A stretch of 64,000 nucleotides of DNA from Flavipsychrobacter sp. (lineage in GTDB: Bacteria; Bacteroidota; Bacteroidia; Chitinophagales; Chitinophagaceae), in assembly GCA_016786615.1 (NCBI GenBank), contig JAEUVX010000004.1:248001-312000 (forward strand), in the 5' to 3' direction. Below are positions 34,078 through 41,116 of the stretch, in pieces. Each line of letters begins with the position of its first letter. Position 1 is the stretch's first letter. The translations under genes and the position numbers were made by a program. Below the pieces are notes generated by a model. It was given only the letters and a program-made list of their open reading frames with translations, was not told the DNA's origin and made no database searches.

Positions 34078-35421
34078 ATGAAACGGATTATAGTATTATC
34101 GGCAGCAGCACTGCTTTTTTATGTAAATGCCACCGCACAAAGCACAACAAAAACAATCGATTCTGTATTAAGCCTGTATTACAAACATGGCATGTTTAAT
34201 GGTACCGCACTGGTATATCAGTATGGCAGGCCCGTATTGGTAAAAGGATACGGATACAGAGATGTTGCAAAGAAATTGCCAAATGACAGCAATACGGTAT
34301 TCCAGATAGGCTCTGTCAGCAAAACCTTTACATCGGTAATGATAATGATGCTGCAGGAACAGGGTAAACTGAATGTAAAAGATAAACTCACAAAATACTT
34401 TCCCGACTACCCGGATGGTGATAAAACCACTATCGAAAACCTGCTGACTCATACGTCGGGTATATATAATTATACAGAGGATACCGCATTTGCCAATTCC
34501 GGCATGTACTCTCATAAGAGCAGGAAAGAAATGATGAGCTTGTTTAAAGATAAGCTGACAGGAATAGAGCCCGGCTCAAAGTTCAGCTACAGCAATTCCA
34601 ACTATCTGCTGTTGGGTTATATTATAGAAGATGTGACAGGAAAGACATACTATGCTGCACTCAGAGATATGATACTGCTGCCGCTGGGTATGAAAAACAC
34701 AGGTTGCAATTTCAGTGGCTTGAAAAATAAAAACAAGGCTACCGGTTATTATTCAATAGATGATGTGAACGGGATGAAAGCACCTGCTGTAGATTCCTCT
34801 GTGTCTTATGCTGCGGGTTGTATATATACTACCGTTACTGATTTGTATAAATGGGCAGATGCGGTGCATCATGCAAAACTCATCAGTGCAGAAAGCTGGA
34901 AGCTGATGACTACACCGTTCAAAGAATACTATGGCTACGGGTGGATGATTGGGGAGACGATAGGCAAAAAAAGCATAGGCCATAATGGTAGCATTCATGG
35001 CTTTGGCTCCAATCTTTTTTTAACACCCGACGATGCCGGAACGATTATACTCATATCAAACTGTATGGATAATGATCAGGCGCAGATACGCAGAAACATA
35101 TCATCGGTGCTGAACAATAAAAGGCTGGAACTGCCTGAATTCAGAAGCGAAATGAAACTGGCAGCCGGTGTGTTGAAGGATTATGTAGGCGTTTACCAGT
35201 TGGCTCCAGGTTTTAATATTACCATTACAATGGAGGGCGAAAAGATGTATGCACAGGCCACGGGCCAAACCAAACTGCGTATTTATTCTCAACGCAGAGA
35301 TTACTTCTTCTTTAAAGTGGTGAATGCGCAAATTTCTTTTCACCGCAATGTTTACAGCAAAGTGGAAAAGATGGAGCTGATACAGAATGGCCGCATATTG
35401 CCAGGTATGAAGAAAGATTAA
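34078..35421 (+). CDS. Serine hydrolase, class C beta-lactamase / PBP-like
   Basis: Exported penicillin-binding-protein-fold enzyme, 447 residues, signal peptide ending ATAQ. The three catalytic boxes are present: S-x-x-K as SVSK (Ser79, Lys82), Y-x-N as YSN (171-173) and H-x-G as HNG (302-304), the last typical of esterase/peptidase members rather than KTG of lactamases. A C-terminal beta domain of about 90 residues (LKDYVGVYQLAPGFN onward) resembles the DUF3471 type. Possible substrates are D-amino-acid peptides or esters. The gene sits between two paralogous small secreted genes and has its own terminator. Confidence 0.9.
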   Translation: MKRIIVLSAAALLFYVNATAQSTTKTIDSVLSLYYKHGMFNGTALVYQYGRPVLVKGYGYRDVAKKLPNDSNTVFQIGSVSKTFTSVMIMMLQEQGKLNVKDKLTKYFPDYPDGDKTTIENLLTHTSGIYNYTEDTAFANSGMYSHKSRKEMMSLFKDKLTGIEPGSKFSYSNSNYLLLGYIIEDVTGKTYYAALRDMILLPLGMKNTGCNFSGLKNKNKATGYYSIDDVNGMKAPAVDSSVSYAAGCIYTTVTDLYKWADAVHHAKLISAESWKLMTTPFKEYYGYGWMIGETIGKKSIGHNGSIHGFGSNLFLTPDDAGTIILISNCMDNDQAQIRRNISSVLNNKRLELPEFRSEMKLAAGVLKDYVGVYQLAPGFNITITMEGEKMYAQATGQTKLRIYSQRRDYFFFKVVNAQISFHRNVYSKVEKMELIQNGRILPGMKKD

Positions 35422-35444
35422 CTATCAGATTATAATATACCGGC

Positions 35445-35471
35445 ACAGCCAACCCATTCCGGGTTGGCTGT
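35445..35471 (+). terminator. Terminator after the serine hydrolase
   Basis: Stem ACAGCCAACCC / GGGTTGGCTGT with loop ATTCC, followed by a T-tract. Confidence 0.85.
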
Positions 35472-35505
35472 TTTTATTGATTGTCAATGCCTTAATAAGA
35501 AGCCT

Positions 35506-35544
35506 GTTATTGCGTGGTTAACAGGTTGCAAAGGGGCGGTTAAC
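35506..35544 (+). promoter_or_regulatory. Phased GTTAAC array upstream of small secreted protein 2
   Basis: GTTATT at 35506, GTTAAC at 35517, GCAAAG at 35528 and GTTAAC at 35539, an 11-bp pitch. The block 35516-35544 repeats the organisation of 33264-33292 base for base in GGTTAAC, TTGCAAA and GGTTAAC positions, while the bases between differ. Confidence 0.7.
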
Positions 35545-35581
35545 CTATTGGTTTTTTTAGGCAAGGGGGTGTTGTCGATAG

Positions 35582-35590
35582 CATATTTGC
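35582..35590 (+). promoter_or_regulatory. Candidate -7 box CATATTTGC
   Basis: Starts 37 bp after the last GTTAAC, as in the promoter of paralogue 1, and lies 48 bp upstream of the ATG at 35639. The conserved spacing to the array supports a functional promoter with an upstream-bound regulator. Confidence 0.55.
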
Positions 35591-35638
35591 ATTACAAACT
35601 GAGCACAGCCCCTGAAGGGTACAAACAAAACCAACTGA

Positions 35639-36181
35639 ATGAAACAAACCATCGCACTAATCGGCATCATAGCTTGCAGTATTGGCGCACATGCACAAAG
35701 CAGCAACAGTTCTCAAACTGTTACAATGGGCGTAAGCAGTACCATAGAGCTTGCATTTACAGGAAGTAACAATGCAGCCAGTGCTACCGTAAATCTGAAT
35801 TTCAATACAGTTAACGATTACGCAAATGGCGTTACTTCATCTAATCAGGAATTGAAAGTAACATCCAATCGCAACTTTACAGTAGCTGTAAAGACCAGCG
35901 GTACGCATTTCAGTTATACAGGCAGTACTTCTCCTGCACCTGCTATGCCGGTTGGCATACTTGGGTTGATGATAGCGTCAAACGCTACAGGTGGTACTAT
36001 AGCAAGCCCGTTTTCTGCAACGGCATACAACAGCCTTACAAGCAGTAACCAAATGTTGCTCAATACCTGTACCGCCGGCAATAGCAAACTGTTTGCTGTA
36101 AAGTATAAAGCGACACCTGAATTTGCATACCCTGCAGGCACCTATACTGTTGATGTTCTTTTCACCGCAACACAATTATAA
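35639..36181 (+). CDS. Small secreted beta-sandwich protein, paralogue 2
   Basis: 180 residues, signal peptide ending AHAQ. Same fold signature as paralogue 1: IELAFTGSNNA, FNTVNDYANGV, LKVTSNRNFTVAVK, FSYTGSTSPAPAMPV and the closing YPAGTYTVDVLFTATQ. It has one Cys (NTCTAGN) where paralogue 1 has none. The third paralogue follows 19 bp after the stop, so these two form an operon behind the GTTAAC-array promoter. Function not known; a fibre or matrix subunit is possible. Confidence 0.75.
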   Translation: MKQTIALIGIIACSIGAHAQSSNSSQTVTMGVSSTIELAFTGSNNAASATVNLNFNTVNDYANGVTSSNQELKVTSNRNFTVAVKTSGTHFSYTGSTSPAPAMPVGILGLMIASNATGGTIASPFSATAYNSLTSSNQMLLNTCTAGNSKLFAVKYKATPEFAYPAGTYTVDVLFTATQL

Positions 36182-36200
36182 ACCCCGAAACAAGACAAAA

Positions 36201-36776
36201 ATGAAAAGAACAAACAAACAATTCAGCACAATAATAAAAGCAGTACTGCTGTTTGTATTAGGTATGGCTGCGGCTATCGCTGCTTCTGCACAAAATGCAA
36301 ATACAAGTGCAGTGCAAACTGCAAATCTCAACCTGAATGATGCTATAGAATTATCATTTGTAAATGGCGGTGGCGGTACAGTTAACTTTGCTTTTACAAA
36401 CGCAACTGAGCTGATAAACGGTAAGGAGAGTATCACACAGGATATCAGGGTACGTTCCAACAAAAAGTTTAAAGTAGCAGTATCAAGCTCTACAGCCAAC
36501 TTCACTTATACAGGTACATCTATTGTAAATAATATACTGCCCGTAAGTACGGGTTTGAAGGTGATGGTGACGAGCAATAATACAGGCGGATACATGACAC
36601 TGTCTGCATTGCTGGGCTGGCTGGGTGTAACATTCGGTAACAGTACTACACTACTTACTTATTGCGACCCTGGTGGCAATCAAACCTTTACTGTAAAATA
36701 CAAAGCTACTCCGGGCATACTCGCGGCACCCGGCACCTATACTACCGATGTTATTTTCACCGCGACACAAATGTAA
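36201..36776 (+). CDS. Small secreted beta-sandwich protein, paralogue 3
   Basis: 191 residues from the ATG giving MKRTNKQFSTIIK; the longer frame upstream overlaps paralogue 2. Signal peptide ending ASAQ. It keeps LNLNDAIELSFVNG, IRVRSNKKFKVAVS, FTYTGTS and the final GTYTTDVIFTATQ, but the middle is diverged with a hydrophobic LSALLGWLGVTF loop and one Cys (YCDPGGN, near the Cys of paralogue 2). Divergence suggests a specialised subunit in a multi-component structure. Terminated by a hairpin 24 bp after the stop. Confidence 0.75.
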   Translation: MKRTNKQFSTIIKAVLLFVLGMAAAIAASAQNANTSAVQTANLNLNDAIELSFVNGGGGTVNFAFTNATELINGKESITQDIRVRSNKKFKVAVSSSTANFTYTGTSIVNNILPVSTGLKVMVTSNNTGGYMTLSALLGWLGVTFGNSTTLLTYCDPGGNQTFTVKYKATPGILAAPGTYTTDVIFTATQM

Positions 36777-36799
36777 GTGCACGTACTATGAATTATAAC

Positions 36800-36824
36800 A
36801 AGGGCAGCCTTCGTGGCTGCCTTT
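36800..36824 (+). terminator. Terminator after the small secreted gene pair
   Basis: Stem (A)AGGGCAGCC / GGCTGCCTTT with one G-T pair around loop TTCGT, then a T-rich stretch. Confidence 0.7.
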
Positions 36825-36833
36825 CTGCTTATG

Positions 36834-36895
36834 GTTAAGCTCATGTTAACTGGGGGCGTATTTTTTGAAACGCCTTGTTTGTAGCGGATATTTAC
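36834..36895 (+). promoter_or_regulatory. Weak GTTAA pair and -7-like box before a 53-residue gene
   Basis: GTTAAG (36834) and GTTAAC (36845) are 11 bp apart; GATATTTAC (36887-36895) starts 36 bp after the second, within 1 bp of the spacing seen in the two paralogous promoters. It may extend the same regulon to the next small gene. Confidence 0.4.
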
Positions 36896-36917
36896 AATAA
36901 CAAAACATGATAAAAAC

Positions 36918-37079
36918 ATGAAAGCATATTCCGAAGCACGACCAAAATTATTCAGCAATAAAGTATTGCACTATTTCACAAAACTCAACCCTTTTCGCGG
37001 AGAACTGGTAGAAGTAGAAATGAAAGTAGTAGGCAAGCGTATTGTTTATACTTACACCAAAATCAGGGATACTCATTAA
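36918..37079 (+). CDS. Small basic cytoplasmic protein (53 residues)
   Basis: An ATG at 36918 opens 53 codons: MKAYSEARPKLFSNKVLHYF, then KLNPFRGELVEVEMKVVGKR and a short basic end. It has no signal peptide or membrane segment and reads as a compact alpha/beta unit (LVEVEMKVVGKRIVYTYTK would make a beta hairpin). Family not recognised. It lies between a terminator and a possible promoter upstream and an M50-like protease gene 53 bp downstream, and codon use is gene-like. Confidence 0.55.
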   Translation: MKAYSEARPKLFSNKVLHYFTKLNPFRGELVEVEMKVVGKRIVYTYTKIRDTH

Positions 37080-37132
37080 TAATCCCGTCTTATTCTTTTG
37101 CTGTAATATTGTATTCATAGCCGTTTTTAATA

Positions 37133-37765
37133 ATGCCTGTGAATAACCTGCGCATCTTTCTTCTCTTTTTCTTTGCTGCCATAGTTGGTACGGTTGCACA
37201 CGAGTGCGGACACGCTTTAGCAGGCACGCTTGTTGGGTTCAAAACATCAGTACATTATGCCTATACCACTTGTCTTAATTGTTTTGAACTGAGCAATGCT
37301 GCAAAGACTTTCCGGCAATTACAGGAGTACGAGCATCGACGCATTCTTTTTACATGGGGTGGCCCGATTCAAACTATTCTTACAGGTGTTATCGGTATTG
37401 TTCTATTACTATTCATGCGGAGAAAAGAACTGATTGATGCTTATAATGTGAAGCACCTGTTTGCGCTTACCTTATCTTTCTTTATCAGCAGAAACGTGTT
37501 TAACGAAGTGTTTTTCTTGGCAAAATATTTTACATCAAGTAAAGTGTCTTACAGGTGCGATGAGTGCAAGTTATTGGATTACTACGATGCAAGTCCGGTT
37601 GTCGGACATCTTACTATATTACTTGTTGTGTGTGTTGTATTATGGTGGGTTACTTTCAGCATACTCAAAAAGCATCGCGTGCAATTTATAGTGTGGGGTG
37701 GGCTTGGCAGCCTTAGTGGTGGCTTATTGTGGTTATACGTAATTGGTGAATATATACTGCCATAA
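37133..37765 (+). CDS. M50-like (site-2 protease type) membrane metalloprotease
   Basis: Integral membrane protein of 210 residues with about five hydrophobic helices. The first contains the zinc motif HECGH (23-27) inside the membrane, as in M50 and related peptidases, and a later GGP turn (FTWGGPIQT) resembles the loop that follows in that family. A candidate third ligand is Asp in DYYDASP. Cys pairs (CLNC, CDEC) are unusual and could bind metal or form disulfides. It lacks the PDZ domain of RseP-type enzymes and is short, like some stand-alone members. Substrate unknown. Confidence 0.65.
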   Translation: MPVNNLRIFLLFFFAAIVGTVAHECGHALAGTLVGFKTSVHYAYTTCLNCFELSNAAKTFRQLQEYEHRRILFTWGGPIQTILTGVIGIVLLLFMRRKELIDAYNVKHLFALTLSFFISRNVFNEVFFLAKYFTSSKVSYRCDECKLLDYYDASPVVGHLTILLVVCVVLWWVTFSILKKHRVQFIVWGGLGSLSGGLLWLYVIGEYILP

Positions 37766-37769
37766 AAAA

Positions 37770-37788
37770 GCCCGCTTATGCAGCGGGC
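37770..37788. terminator. Terminator between convergent genes
   Basis: Stem GCCCGCT / AGCGGGC with a 5-nt loop, A-run before and T-rich after, so it can serve both the protease gene and the minus-strand T9SS gene. Confidence 0.8.
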
Positions 37789-37795
37789 GGTTCTT

Positions 37796-38719
37796 TTATT
37801 CCTTTATCAGCTTTCTTCGTTCAGTCACATTGCCACTATCATCATGTAGTGTTAATATGTACAAGCCTGCTGGTAGTTCAGAAGTATTGATTGTATTGTT
37901 ATTGCCAAGTTGGGTTGTCACACCTTTGCCCATGGCGTCTGTTAGCTTTACAGAAGCAGCATCCGCATCCACAGTCAGTTGATTGCTGAATGGGTTGGGG
38001 TAGATGTTGGCAGGATTGTTTGTTGTAGTGTTATTAATAGCTGTTGGTGTTTGATTTGAGTATATGTATATGCAAGAAGTATTGAAAGGATTGTAGGTGA
38101 TGTTGTTCTCTGTATAGCAGAGCGGGGTGCCACCGTATACAGTCATCATGCTGCCATAATAAAATAAGAATCCGTTTACGCCAAGTCCGTCAATGAGGTT
38201 TACTTTGGGATCGTTTGTCAAGAAGCGTTTTCTGTATATACCACCTATGCTTACACTATCTGTGCTTGTTATTATGGCATTGGTCAATTTAGAGTTTCCG
38301 GTATTGTATTCAGTAATATGTTTTATCGTATCTCCGATTGTTTTGTTGAAGTCCCAAAGTATTGATTCAAACGTATCCATATCACAGATGTAAATACGCT
38401 TGTTGTCTTCCCTTATACCAAAAGCATACTTGTCTGAAGTTGTGGCTCTTCCGTTTGATAACTGCGGAAAGCCTATAGTGCTTGTTTGCATAAAGGTTCT
38501 TTTGCTAATCTTCTGATAGGTCTTGCCGGCTATTATGGTATCTGTACCTGTGGCGATGTACATGTCTTCGTATGTGGCGTAGTTGTTTACATTAGATGGT
38601 TTAGAACCGTAGGTAAATGTCCACCATGCATTGCCGTAAGGAAAGGGGCGATACTGTTGTGCAGAGGCGCTGCAGAAAAAGAGAATGGCTGCCAGTTGCA
38701 GCAAAATGAAAGGTCGCAT
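37796..38719 (-). CDS. T9SS-secreted protein of unknown function
   Basis: 307 residues. Signal peptide to about 20 (SASAQ), a 200-residue beta-rich domain (about 22-225) with WWTFTYG, TIIAGKTYQKISKRTF and ICDMDTFESILWDFN, then a Thr/Asn linker (INNTTTNNP) and a type A sorting domain (IYPNPFSNQLTV to KLIKE). The TD-T-I-(I/N)-G-K-x-Y-x-K-(I/L) string recurs in many secreted Bacteroidota proteins of unknown role. Isolated gene between two terminators. Confidence 0.82.
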   Translation of the reverse strand: MRPFILLQLAAILFFCSASAQQYRPFPYGNAWWTFTYGSKPSNVNNYATYEDMYIATGTDTIIAGKTYQKISKRTFMQTSTIGFPQLSNGRATTSDKYAFGIREDNKRIYICDMDTFESILWDFNKTIGDTIKHITEYNTGNSKLTNAIITSTDSVSIGGIYRKRFLTNDPKVNLIDGLGVNGFLFYYGSMMTVYGGTPLCYTENNITYNPFNTSCIYIYSNQTPTAINNTTTNNPANIYPNPFSNQLTVDADAASVKLTDAMGKGVTTQLGNNNTINTSELPAGLYILTLHDDSGNVTERRKLIKE

Positions 38720-38797
38720 AGGTTGGTTGTTTTATTAAAGTTACAAGTTCATAACGGAAATTGCAAAGAGCTTAGTGTCACGGTATTGCAAAAAAAA

Positions 38798-38822
38798 TAC
38801 AGCCCCTCATTGAGGGGCTGTA
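38798..38822 (-). terminator. Terminator of mdh
   Basis: Stem TACAGCCCCTCA / TGAGGGGCTGTA with a minimal loop; on the minus strand it follows the mdh stop and leads into a T-run (plus-strand A-run at 38790-38797). Confidence 0.85.
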
Positions 38823-38855
38823 TACATATATTAAGTATGGGCAATCAAAATATGA

Positions 38856-39791
38856 TTACGCTACCAGCGTATCCAGTACAGCGTTCATGCTGCGTACTGC
38901 TTCTGCACTTTTGTTGAATGCTTCTTGTTCTTCAGCGTTCAGTTTGTAGTCGATGATTTTTTCCCAACCGTTGCTGCCTATTACTACAGGTACGCCCAGG
39001 CAAATGTCGCTTTGGCCATATTCGCCATCCAGCGCTACGCAGCAAGGGAATACTTTCTTCTGGTTGCGGATGATGCTTTCTACCAGTGCAGCACCAGCAG
39101 CACCCGGTGCATACCATGCACTTGTGCCCAGCAGTTTTGTAAGTGTAGCACCACCTACCATTGTATCAGCAGCAACTTGTTTCAGCTGTTCTTCGTTCAG
39201 GAAGTTGCTTACAGGTGTGCCGTTCAGTGTAGCAAGGCGTGTCAGCGGTATCATTGTAGTATCGCCGTGGCCACCTATTACTACTGCGTGCAGGTCGTTC
39301 TGAGAGCAGTTCAGTGATTGTTGCAGATATGTTTTGAAGCGTGCGCTATCCAGTATACCACCCATGCCGATGATGCGGTTTTTAGGCAGGCCTGTAGCTT
39401 TCAGCGTCAGGTATGTCATAGTATCCATAGGGTTGCTTATCACCACTATGATAGTATTAGGAGAATATTGCAGCAGGTTTTTAGCAACTGTTTCAACGAT
39501 TTTAGCGTTTGTGCCAATCAGCTCTTCACGAGTCATACCCGGTTTGCGCGGAATACCTGAAGTGATAACGCAAACATCAGATCCGGCTGTTTTGCTATAG
39601 TCGTTTGTGCTGCCTATCACGCGGGTATCAAAACCCAGCAATGATGAAGTTTGCATAATGTCCAATGCTTTACCTTCTGCAAAACCTTCTTTAATGTCAA
39701 CCAGTACCAGTTCTTCAACCAATCCCCTGCGGGCAATGTTGTCGGCACAAGTAGCGCCTACTGCGCCTGCACCCACTACAGTTACTTTCAT
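38856..39791 (-). CDS. mdh: Malate dehydrogenase
   Basis: Interconverts malate and oxaloacetate with NAD in the TCA cycle; 311 residues, the usual length of the LDH-like bacterial type. The nucleotide-binding GAGAVG (7-12) opens a Rossmann fold; Asp32 in LVDI selects NAD. Substrate residues are Arg82 (PRKPGMTR, Arg rather than the Gln of lactate dehydrogenase) and Arg88, with Asp148, Arg151 and the proton-relay His175 in GGHGD. Single-gene unit with its own promoter and terminator. Confidence 0.97.
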   Translation of the reverse strand: MKVTVVGAGAVGATCADNIARRGLVEELVLVDIKEGFAEGKALDIMQTSSLLGFDTRVIGSTNDYSKTAGSDVCVITSGIPRKPGMTREELIGTNAKIVETVAKNLLQYSPNTIIVVISNPMDTMTYLTLKATGLPKNRIIGMGGILDSARFKTYLQQSLNCSQNDLHAVVIGGHGDTTMIPLTRLATLNGTPVSNFLNEEQLKQVAADTMVGGATLTKLLGTSAWYAPGAAGAALVESIIRNQKKVFPCCVALDGEYGQSDICLGVPVVIGSNGWEKIIDYKLNAEEQEAFNKSAEAVRSMNAVLDTLVA

Positions 39792-39837
39792 TTTAGTGTA
39801 TTCTTTTTATTGTGAGTAGAAAAAATAATAATCGGTG

Positions 39838-39866
39838 CAAAGATAGGGGGAATTACTATTTGACAA
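39838..39866 (-). promoter_or_regulatory. mdh promoter
   Basis: Read on the minus strand: TTG, 18-nt spacer, TATCTTTG, about 47 bp before the mdh start codon. TATCTTTG matches TAnnTTTG exactly and is followed by CAC as in the aldolase promoter. Confidence 0.6.
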
Positions 39867-39993
39867 GATGATTTTCGTTAGTAATTACACACCATAAATA
39901 CAGTTTTTAACATATTTGGCATAGTTTTTTCTTTAGGTGTAATAAGGATTACCCGTTTCGTATTGGTTCACCAATCTAAAAACGAATTGTGTT

Positions 39994-40131
39994 ATGGAAA
40001 TGGAAAAGGAACATGAAGCACAGGTGTCTGACCCCTCTGTCCTGTCTATGCTGGCATTGCTTACTGGCTTGTCTTTACTGCTGGGTGCTGCGGTTTTTCT
40101 GATTTTTTCGGTTACTCAGGTATTCCAGTAG
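39994..40131 (+). CDS. Possible small membrane protein (45 residues), antisense overlap
   Basis: An ATG at 39994 opens 45 codons: a charged start (MEMEKEHEAQ), then a single hydrophobic helix (LALLTGLSLLLGAAVFLIF) and a short tail ending VFQ. Its last 57 bp overlap the 3' end of the minus-strand transglutaminase-like gene. Composition is that of a real single-pass protein, and a CATATTTGG string (39911) lies upstream, but the overlap and lack of a recognised family keep this uncertain. Confidence 0.35.
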   Translation: MEMEKEHEAQVSDPSVLSMLALLTGLSLLLGAAVFLIFSVTQVFQ

Positions 40132-40923
40132 TGCATTTACCTCCGGGCGGAACAGGCGAAGCGCAATCATAACAGATATGATAAAGCCCGCTGCAGCCAT
40201 GAATACAAATGCCTTGTTCATACGGATTACAAAATACCTTAACGACAATTTATCGGCTTCTTCTTTACCAATGAACAGTGCTGTGGTTTTATACACCAGT
40301 TTGGTCATTACGCCCAGTTTGTCCCAGTTCGTATATTTCCAACCCATCTGATAGTTGTACGATTTGTTGTAATTGGCAGATAAGTGGTTTTTGTAATAAC
40401 TGTTCCAGTATTTAGATACGGTATCTATTTCTGTCATATTACCGTTGCTGTCTCTGAATATGTGCCCTGATAGGGGGTCAACCAATAAGAGCTTATCATC
40501 CTGTTCTACAACAGTAGCAATATGCCCACCTTCCCGTCCGTTTACATTCAGTATTACGAACTTGCTGCGGTAGCCAATGCGCGCCATCAGCCTGCTGAAG
40601 AAACTGGCATAAGCACCACAGGCGCCTTTGCCGAAGTAAAAATTGGAAAATGAACTGCCGGTAAGTATTGTTTTAGGAGAGCTGAACTCTTTATTGCCAA
40701 AGAGTGTCATCATAGGGTCTTGAATGATATGTGTGTAATACATAGCAGTATCGGCTATGCAAGACAGGTTTGAAGGTCCATCGCAGCGTTTGATAACTTC
40801 GGCAGATAAATGTTCAATCAATTCATCCTCGTATTTCCAGTCGCTATAACTGAGAATCGTAAACATGAATAAAAAACCGGCTATAAAAATAAATAAGAAG
40901 CCGGCAATCTTCCTTTTGAGCAT
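40075..40923 (-). CDS. Membrane protein with transglutaminase-like domain
   Basis: 282 residues. N-terminal transmembrane helix (about 8-27), an extracytoplasmic domain (30-235) and a second helix (about 237-258) with a basic tail. The domain shows the transglutaminase-like Cys-His-Asp triad: Cys102 in GKGACGAYASFF, His134 in EGGHIATVV and Asp149 in LLLVDPLSG. Such domains act as cysteine proteases or cross-linkers, or bind ligands. The gene is alone on its strand. Similar proteins occur beside polysaccharide or surface genes, but nothing adjacent indicates the substrate. Confidence 0.75.
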   Translation of the reverse strand: MLKRKIAGFLFIFIAGFLFMFTILSYSDWKYEDELIEHLSAEVIKRCDGPSNLSCIADTAMYYTHIIQDPMMTLFGNKEFSSPKTILTGSSFSNFYFGKGACGAYASFFSRLMARIGYRSKFVILNVNGREGGHIATVVEQDDKLLLVDPLSGHIFRDSNGNMTEIDTVSKYWNSYYKNHLSANYNKSYNYQMGWKYTNWDKLGVMTKLVYKTTALFIGKEEADKLSLRYFVIRMNKAFVFMAAAGFIISVMIALRLFRPEVNALLEYLSNRKNQKNRSTQQ

Positions 40924-41116
40924 TGCGCTATTGTGTTTTTTTTGATTAGGGTTACAGTCAGAGGATGTGCAAATGTATTATTTTGCCTGAAATCAATATG
41001 TAGTCAGTTCATATAATTATACACAGATGTGTATTACATTGACGGTATTAACAAAGAGTTATTGCCGGTTTTCTATCCAAAGCATTTGAGTATCTTAGCA
41101 GCAAGATTTTAAGAAT

